A DNA stretch of 42,222 nucleotides from positions 4,210-46,431 of the forward strand of contig JAPLNQ010000295.1 of NCBI GenBank assembly GCA_026401075.1, written 5' to 3'. The DNA comes from Planctomycetia bacterium (GTDB lineage: Bacteria > Planctomycetota > Planctomycetia > Pirellulales > UBA1268). The notes under the pieces were generated by a model. That model had not been told where the DNA came from and made no database searches. It was given only the letters and a program-made list of their open reading frames with translations. Below, in pieces: positions 36,579 to 42,222 of the stretch. The number at the start of each line of letters is the position of its first letter. Positions within the stretch are counted from its first letter, which is position 1. The translations under genes and the position numbers were made by a program.

Positions 36579-37325
36579 ATGCGACTCCCAACGCCTTGCC
36601 GTGGCCGGTTCCGAGAACCGTTTGGCGGCGTGCGCGGTCGGAGCCTCGCCCGCGGCTGGAAACCGCCGCCAGGACTTGAAACATGCCGAACTCGCGGACG
36701 CTCCCGCCGTCGCCGCCTCACCCGACCCCACCATCAGGCTACCAATGAGCCGCCCGCCCCCGGACCGCATCACCGTTCCGAAGAGTTGGCCCGCCTGGAA
36801 GCCGCCCTATTTCTCGCTCGCGAGCCGCTCTCGATCCGGCGACTGGCAAAGCTGGCCCGACTGACCGACGGCACCCGCGCCCGCATGCTTATCCGTGAGC
36901 TCAAACGGCTGCATGAGGAGGCCGGATCTGCATTTCGTGTCGAGCAGATTGCCGGGGGCTTCAGGCTTCTCACGCGTGCGGCGCTGGGCCCCTGGGTGCG
37001 TCGGGTGCTGGGCACCCCCACGGAAACCCGCCTGTCGGCAGCGGCGATCGAGACGCTGGCGATCGTGGCATACCGGCAGCCCGTGACACGGGCGGAGATT
37101 GAGGCCATCCGGGGTGTCGGCTGCGAAGACATGCTGCGGCAGCTGATGGAGCGTGATTTCGTGGCCATTGGTGGCCGCACGGAGGATCTTGGCCGGCCGA
37201 ACGTCTACGTGACGTCACGGCGGTTTCTGGAGGCCTTTGGCCTCGCCAAGATTGAGGATTTGCCGCAAATCGAGCCTTTCAACCCGGATCCGCCGGCCGG
37301 AATAGCCGACGCACCGACGGTCTAA
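36579..37325 (+). CDS. scpB: Segregation and condensation protein B
   Basis: LEAALFLAREPLSIRRLAKLA, RLSAAAIETLAIVAYRQPVTRAEIEAIRGVGCEDMLRQLMERDFVAIGGRTEDLGRPNVYVTSRRFLEAFGL. N-terminus uncertain. Confidence 0.93.
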   Translation: MRLPTPCRGRFREPFGGVRGRSLARGWKPPPGLETCRTRGRSRRRRLTRPHHQATNEPPAPGPHHRSEELARLEAALFLAREPLSIRRLAKLARLTDGTRARMLIRELKRLHEEAGSAFRVEQIAGGFRLLTRAALGPWVRRVLGTPTETRLSAAAIETLAIVAYRQPVTRAEIEAIRGVGCEDMLRQLMERDFVAIGGRTEDLGRPNVYVTSRRFLEAFGLAKIEDLPQIEPFNPDPPAGIADAPTV

Positions 37326-37537
37326 AAACGGGGCACTTGCACCCGGCCCAACTCCACGACACACTTTCGCGTCCGCTCCGCGAAAAAGCCGTTCCGTGGG
37401 CGGTCAAGAGCTGAAATAATTCGGCGGTTTCTATTTTTTTTGTTCAGCCTGTTGGATCATTTGGGACGATCGGGTACAGAAATGTTCGGTGATCGCGAAA
37501 TGTTGACGGGTTCACCCCGCGAGGAGTGTTAGTCTGG

Positions 37538-37588
37538 CTTTGATCTAGCTTTGATCTGGTTTCATTTTTGGGTTTCATTTTTGGGTTT
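37538..37588. repeat. Two short tandem duplications upstream of the acidic-protein gene
   Basis: ctttgatctag/ctttgatctgg (37538-37559) and ggtttcatttttg twice (37558-37583), followed by ggttt. Confidence 0.8.
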
Positions 37589-37681
37589 GCTCACTGTCTT
37601 CCGTTTCGTCCTTTTGTTCACCTGTCACCAAGCCAGCAGTCCGGCCGCAGTGACGATGAACAGACTTCAGGAGGTATTGCC

Positions 37682-38149
37682 GTGACGATTGCGACGAGTG
37701 GCCGAGGCCATCAAGAAGTGCTGAACGCTGACGTATTCTCGTGGAGCGAACTCCCTGAACTGCTCGCTGCCGAGGATCTGTTCGACACGGTTGCCGGAAC
37801 AGGTTTGGACCGTCTTGCCGTCATCGCTGCGAAGGACGAAGACGAGGATGAAGACGATGACGAAGAATTCGAAGACGACGAGGATGACGACGAAGACGAC
37901 GATGAAGAGGACGATGAAGAAGAAGAAGACGAGGACGATGAGTGGGAGGAAGTTGAAGACGAAGACGAAGACGAAGACGAAGACGAAGAAGAAGAAGAAG
38001 AAGAAGAAAAAAAGAAAGAGGAAAAAGAAGACGAGGAAGAAGACGAAGAAGACGATGAAGACTGGGAAGACGACGAAGAGGACTGGGAAGACGACGACGA
38101 CGAAGAAGACGACGACGAGGATGACGAAGAAGAAGACGACGACGACTGA
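37682..38149 (+). CDS. Small protein with extremely acidic (Asp/Glu) C-terminal tail
   Basis: GTG start preceded by aggagg; about 50-aa ordered-looking N-terminus, then about 100 residues almost entirely D/E with a few W, F, K. Confidence 0.8.
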   Translation: MTIATSGRGHQEVLNADVFSWSELPELLAAEDLFDTVAGTGLDRLAVIAAKDEDEDEDDDEEFEDDEDDDEDDDEEDDEEEEDEDDEWEEVEDEDEDEDEDEEEEEEEEKKKEEKEDEEEDEEDDEDWEDDEEDWEDDDDEEDDDEDDEEEDDDD

Positions 38150-38224
38150 TCCTGCTTCAGCGTCACGTCTTGCCGAGCGTCATGGTTCCAAGCGCCAACG
38201 TGCCGTTGGACCTGGCTCGGCGAG

Positions 38225-39559
38225 TCACGGCTGCATGGCCGCCACTGCGAGCCGCACGACCCTGCCCTTCCGATCGACATCGATCGCGACACTGCTCCCG
38301 GCGGCTGCGAGCCGCGCGACCATGTCCGCCTGATTGATCACAACCGTCCCGTCTATGGCGACCACTCGGTCTCCGAGCATCATGCCCGCCTGGGCGGCCG
38401 GAGACCCTGCTGTGATCCGCACGATCACGGGATTCATGGGCTCGCCTGAATCGGCACGGGTGCCAATTCCCCAGCGAGGCCGCGAGTTGAGTGCGGGCTG
38501 AGCGACTGTCTGTGGGGCCGCCCCGCTCACCGCCGGCGCTTCGAGCGCTCGCTTGGTGGCATCGGATTCACTGCGCGCCTGCGAGCGAAAGGACCGCGGC
38601 GGCCCTCGATCGTCGGCCAGTGCCGTGAGAAAATCGAGCGTGAGCCTGGCCACCGGCTCGATGCCCTCGAAGTTGATGAGTTGCACGTCGTCACTGGGGC
38701 GGTGGTATTGGTCGTGCAACCCGGTGTGGAACATGATGGTGGGGATCTGGGCGGCGATGAACGGATAGTGGTCGGAGTCTTCGTCGATGGCCCAGTCGAA
38801 GGCGAGTTCGAGAGGCTGGGCAGCGGGCCGGTTGTTGGACTGCACGACCGCGGCCCGCAGCCCTTCGGAGGTACGGGCCCCAAAGATCTCCAGCCGCTCG
38901 CCGCGGAGCCGGCCGATCATGTCGAGGTTTACGGAAAAGGCGATCGACATCTGAGCGAGCAGCGCGGGCCGCACACGCACGAAGTGGTAAGAGCCCAGCA
39001 GCCCCTTTTCCTCACCATCCCAGAAGGCGAACAGGATGGGCCGCCGCGGTCGGCCCGGCAGGTGCTGCATCGCCTCGGCCACTTCGATCAGTCCGGCCAC
39101 ACCGGAGGCATTGTCGTCGGCCCCGTTGTGGACGAAGCCGAAAGGGCCATAGCTGTTGCCAGAGTTGCCGTAGCCAACGTGGTCGTAGTGGGCGCCGACC
39201 ACGATCAGTTCGTTGGCGACGGCCGGATCGCTGCCGCGGGCGAGGGCGAGGATGTTTCGCATGCCGCCAAACTGCTGGTAGTAGCTGCCATTGTCGCCGG
39301 CGGGTTCGAGCTCGAGTTTTTCGAGGTGGCTGATGATGTAGCTGCCGGCAGCCCGACCGCCGCGGCTGCCCCCTTCGCGGCCCTCGAGAGCGTCGTCGGC
39401 GAGGGCGCAGACGTGCCGCTTGGCATCTTCGGCCTGAATGCTCGAGCGGGCCGCGGCCATCAGTTCGGCGGCGAAAAGAGCCGGCTTGCCGGCTGCCAGA
39501 GCCACGCCGGCAACGGCGGCGGCCAGCACCAGCCGGGCTGGAATCCTCGTGATCCTCAT
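38225..39559 (-). CDS. M28-family metallopeptidase with C-terminal PDZ domain, secreted
   Basis: VGAHYDHVGYG, HNGADDNASGVAGLIEVAEAM, FWDGEEKGLLGSYHF, HRPSDD; C-terminal PDZ (GSPAAQAGMMLGDRVVAIDGTVV). Confidence 0.92.
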   Translation of the reverse strand: MRITRIPARLVLAAAVAGVALAAGKPALFAAELMAAARSSIQAEDAKRHVCALADDALEGREGGSRGGRAAGSYIISHLEKLELEPAGDNGSYYQQFGGMRNILALARGSDPAVANELIVVGAHYDHVGYGNSGNSYGPFGFVHNGADDNASGVAGLIEVAEAMQHLPGRPRRPILFAFWDGEEKGLLGSYHFVRVRPALLAQMSIAFSVNLDMIGRLRGERLEIFGARTSEGLRAAVVQSNNRPAAQPLELAFDWAIDEDSDHYPFIAAQIPTIMFHTGLHDQYHRPSDDVQLINFEGIEPVARLTLDFLTALADDRGPPRSFRSQARSESDATKRALEAPAVSGAAPQTVAQPALNSRPRWGIGTRADSGEPMNPVIVRITAGSPAAQAGMMLGDRVVAIDGTVVINQADMVARLAAAGSSVAIDVDRKGRVVRLAVAAMQP

Positions 39560-39651
39560 GACGCGCGAAGCCTCCTTGCATGACCGGCCGATGGGGTCCA
39601 GAATAGACCGCCCGGCGGGACGCCAGTCTATGGCGGTTTCGGCGGGGTGCT

Positions 39652-39741
39652 GGAGAGGTGGTAGAGTGGTCGAATGCGCGTCTTTGCTAAAGCCGTGTCC
39701 GGTCAAAAGCTGGACCGCGGGTTCGAATCCCGCCCTCTCCG
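39652..39741 (+). tRNA. tRNA-Ser (anticodon GCT)
   Basis: Acceptor ggagagg/cctctcc, anticodon loop ttGCTaa, long variable arm gtccggtcaaaagctggac, T-arm gcgggttcgaatcccgc. Confidence 0.9.
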
Positions 39742-39799
39742 TTTGGTGAAGAAGGTCGAGAAGAAGGGGCCTTGTTTCCAAGGCTTCTTGAAAAGGGAG

Positions 39800-41059
39800 T
39801 CATCGTTTCCCTCCGTGACTTTGCTGAAACTTTGCTGAACCACCACCAGTCCCGCGACCACCGCGGGGCGACTTTGCTGAAACTTTGCTGATGCCCTGCC
39901 GCCCCCGGGTGGGCTTGGAAGGGCGTCCGGCGGCCTGGCGGCGCTCGGTCAACTGCCGCATGGTCACCTGGGCCTGCTCGTCGGCGATGTGGACGTAGAT
40001 CTTCAGGGCCTCCTCGTCGACGTGACCGACCCAGCGACGGAGCGTGAAGAAGTCCACCCCGGCGAGCACGGCGATCGTGCAAAAGGAGTGTCGGAACTTG
40101 TGGTTCGTGCCCTCGAGGCCGAGCTTCGCGAGCACGGTCTTAAGATAAGCCAGGATGTGGCGGTCGTTCGCCGGCTGGTTCGCGGTGGCGGCGGTGCCGT
40201 TCATCCGATCGATCAACCAGCGGCGCCGGCGGGGAAGCGAGCGGAGCATGGCAACGGCCCGCGGGGAAAGCGGCACGGCCCGCTCCTCGCCGTTCTTCGG
40301 TCGCCAGGGCTTCGCCCCGGCCACGACCTCCTTCGCCCTGATGTGTGCGACGGGCGCCGGTCCATCCAGCGTCAGGTCGTCCCACGTGAGGTGGATGACC
40401 TCGCCAACCCGCATCCCGGTCTCGGACATCAGAAGATAGGCCGCCTTGTAGGGCCCCTTGGCGGCGTCCACGATCGCGTCGAGCTTGTCCTGTCGCCAGT
40501 AATCCCTCGGAGTCGGCTTGGGCTTCACCAGCTTCGTGCCGGCCACGGGGCTGGCGGTGAGCATCCGGCGGGTGACGGCGAAGTTGAGCCACTGCCGGAT
40601 GATCGTCAGCTCGGTATAGACCGTCTTCGCGGCCATGCCGTCCCGCCGCCGTCGCACGCCGAACTCGTCGATCGTCTGTACCGAGATCGCGTGCATGAGC
40701 CGCACGCCGGCCGTGTGGCAATGGGCCACAAACCGATTGAGGACACCCCGGTATTTCATCATGGTCTTGGCGGCGCGGTCGTTGGAGTCCTGCCAATCGA
40801 GGTAGGACTGCACGACGGCGGCGACGTCGAACGTGCCCGCCTGCCTCGGCACTGCACCGGAGAGCTCGCTCTCCAGCACACGCGCCTTCTGCCTCGCGAC
40901 ATCGTGGTTACGGGTGCGGAGACTCTTCCGCTGTTGCTTCGGCCCTTCCTGCCAGTTCGCGTACCAGACGCGGCTGTTCTGGAAGATCGAGACCCGCTCA
41001 CCGATCCGTTCGTATCCGTGGCCGGCTTGCCGGCCACCGGGGGGTCGTTCATGCGCCAC
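39800..41059 (-). CDS. int: Tyrosine recombinase / phage-type integrase
   Basis: MSETGMRVGEVIHLTWDDL, HKFRHSFCTIAVLAGVDFFTLRRWVGHVDEEALKIYVHI (catalytic R...HxxR...H...Y). Start uncertain (GTG 41059 assumed; ORF open to 41101). Confidence 0.93.
   Translation of the reverse strand: MAHERPPGGRQAGHGYERIGERVSIFQNSRVWYANWQEGPKQQRKSLRTRNHDVARQKARVLESELSGAVPRQAGTFDVAAVVQSYLDWQDSNDRAAKTMMKYRGVLNRFVAHCHTAGVRLMHAISVQTIDEFGVRRRRDGMAAKTVYTELTIIRQWLNFAVTRRMLTASPVAGTKLVKPKPTPRDYWRQDKLDAIVDAAKGPYKAAYLLMSETGMRVGEVIHLTWDDLTLDGPAPVAHIRAKEVVAGAKPWRPKNGEERAVPLSPRAVAMLRSLPRRRRWLIDRMNGTAATANQPANDRHILAYLKTVLAKLGLEGTNHKFRHSFCTIAVLAGVDFFTLRRWVGHVDEEALKIYVHIADEQAQVTMRQLTERRQAAGRPSKPTRGRQGISKVSAKSPRGGRGTGGGSAKFQQSHGGKR
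39817..39891. repeat. Two copies of gactttgctgaaactttgctga (four ACTTTGCTGA half-units) flanking a small palindrome
   Basis: Identical 22-mers at 39817-39838 and 39870-39891; cccgcg-accac-cgcggg between them. Confidence 0.9.
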
Positions 41060-41396
41060 GGCGTCCCTCCCCCTCGAAAAACCACCGGACGAGGCGATCA
41101 CGATAGAAGCGGAGCACGCGGCCGTAGCGTCGGCTGCAGCCGTTCAGCTTGCCGGTCGTTCGCCAGAAGCGAAGCGTGCCGACGGGCACCTGCAGCATGT
41201 CCGCAGCCTGCGCGATCGTGAGGATCGGCGGATACTTCTCGGCCCACGGGCCACTTGTAAAGTTGGTGGTGAGCTCGTCTGCCGAGAGCTTCACGCACCC
41301 CATATTCCTGCTGGCTGCCATGATGAAAAAGCTCCATGTTCGACCGTGTTTCGCCATCGCATCCGTCGCGACTCGCATCGAATCAACAACAACCAT
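41049..41396 (-). CDS. Excisionase-like helix-turn-helix (MerR/HTH_17-type) protein
   Basis: PPILTIAQAADMLQVPVGTLRFWRTTGKLNGCSRRYGRVLRFYRDRLVRWF; located directly upstream of int. Confidence 0.8.
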   Translation of the reverse strand: MVVVDSMRVATDAMAKHGRTWSFFIMAASRNMGCVKLSADELTTNFTSGPWAEKYPPILTIAQAADMLQVPVGTLRFWRTTGKLNGCSRRYGRVLRFYRDRLVRWFFEGEGRRGA

Positions 41397-41490
41397 GATC
41401 TGAAACTCCTTCTGGGGGATGAATCCACGGAGCGCCCGTGCTGCGCCCGTCCACGGGACGGCGCCGCGGTGCAGCTCTCGTGGTGTGAAA

Positions 41491-41520
41491 AGAAAAAGCC
41501 CGCCGCAATTGCGACGGGCT
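41491..41520 (-). terminator. Rho-independent terminator (minus strand)
   Basis: Reverse complement agcccgtcgc-aatt-gcggcgggct followed by tttttctttt; downstream of the 41584-42216 minus-strand ORF. Confidence 0.8.
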
Positions 41521-41583
41521 CACGTAGTCGTGGTCGGTTTCACCACGAGCGGATCATCGAAACGGCCGGCGGGGACCGGCAGT

Positions 41584-42216
41584 TCATCGACTTTTGCGTT
41601 TGGCTGCCTTCTTCGCGGTCTTCCGCGCATTTCCACGCGGCGAGGCCCGCCAGATGAAGCCGGTGCCGTCGCCATCGCACTCGAACCACATCGACTTCTT
41701 GAGCATGCCGTTATTCAGGGTCTCCACTGCCCGTCGCCGCCGATCGTCTTTCCCGCCCTCGCCAAACGGATCCTCGATGCGAGGCGGCCACCCGAAGTCC
41801 TCGAACTCATCGAGTATCCGGACGATATTTCCTGCGGAGGCTGGCTTCGGCACCTTGCGCACCACGACGCTACGAAATCGAAGTTCACGGGCCTGCTTGT
41901 CCCAGTGCGGCTTTTCGGGGTCGCGCTCGGCAGGCTGCTCCCCGAGAGCATCAAGCAAATCGTCCCGCAGCCGGTCATTGAGAAAGCCCAGGGCGTGCGC
42001 GACTTCCACGAGCCCACGGTCGGCGGTGGTGCCACGAGCGGTGCAGTACATGCCGACCGTCAATCCCGTGTCGGCAGTCCACGCTGCAGCCAAACTGCCG
42101 CCACACTTCCGGCGTTCCTTCTCGGTGAACACCCGCTCCCATAGCCGCCTTGCCGCCGTGAGGTTCTGAATCCTTTGGTAAGCCTTCTCAAGTTCGTCGC
42201 GTGCCCAATCTGGCAC
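41584..42216 (-). CDS. Hypothetical island protein, possibly truncated at the window edge
   Basis: Long ORF ending in a Lys/Arg-rich tail (ARKTAKKAAKRKSR); GTG start 6 bp from the window end, so the true start may be outside. Confidence 0.6.
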   Translation of the reverse strand: MPDWARDELEKAYQRIQNLTAARRLWERVFTEKERRKCGGSLAAAWTADTGLTVGMYCTARGTTADRGLVEVAHALGFLNDRLRDDLLDALGEQPAERDPEKPHWDKQARELRFRSVVVRKVPKPASAGNIVRILDEFEDFGWPPRIEDPFGEGGKDDRRRRAVETLNNGMLKKSMWFECDGDGTGFIWRASPRGNARKTAKKAAKRKSR

Positions 42217-42222
42217 GCGTAT

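Noticed and set aside
37711-38292. Poly-Ser ORF antisense to the acidic gene and the Lys/Thr-rich +1 frame (37791-38333)
   Set aside because: Both are mechanical consequences of the GAA/GAC repeat tract; the acidic frame has the Shine-Dalgarno and a non-repetitive N-terminus.
39817-39891. CRISPR mini-array
   Set aside because: Only two 22-bp blocks, each internally duplicated, no cas genes; position beside int and tRNA fits recombination sites better.
39989-41221. 410-aa + strand ORF opposite the integrase
   Set aside because: Integrase catalytic motifs are clear on the minus strand; antisense frame is low-complexity and His/Arg/Gly-rich.

Overview
High-GC bacterial chromosomal window, most likely planctomycete (Pirellulales-like; inferred from gene content, not searched). 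It opens with the end of a ribosomal/RNA-polymerase operon (rplJ partial, rplL, rpoB, rpoC). It then carries housekeeping genes (polX, pcrA/uvrD-like helicase, rdgB, scpB, M28 peptidase, a stand-alone RpoA-CTD protein), an exopolysaccharide/exosortase locus (fcl, gmd, EpsI, Wzz/BY-kinase, exosortase, divergent flippase-like protein), and several secreted or low-complexity proteins. It ends in an integrative element: tRNA-Ser(GCT), then a tyrosine integrase reading toward it, an excisionase-like HTH protein and an island ORF cut by the window edge. The strongest anomalies are: (1) rpoB is split by a frame change with loss of the near-universal RVxVSQLHRSPG segment, probably an assembly deletion; (2) a single-ORF YgfZ/GcvT-like + Nudix fusion; (3) a compact three-gene cassette of DUF3592/arrestin-like protein, arrestin-like protein and P-loop ATPase; (4) a small protein with about 100 nearly all D/E residues, downstream of short tandem repeats; (5) four ACTTTGCTGA repeats between tRNA-Ser and integrase that could be arm-type recombination sites; (6) a 141-bp intergenic element bounded by perfect 23-bp inverted repeats. 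No CRISPR array or rRNA was seen. All assignments come from reading motifs by eye; no database search was possible.
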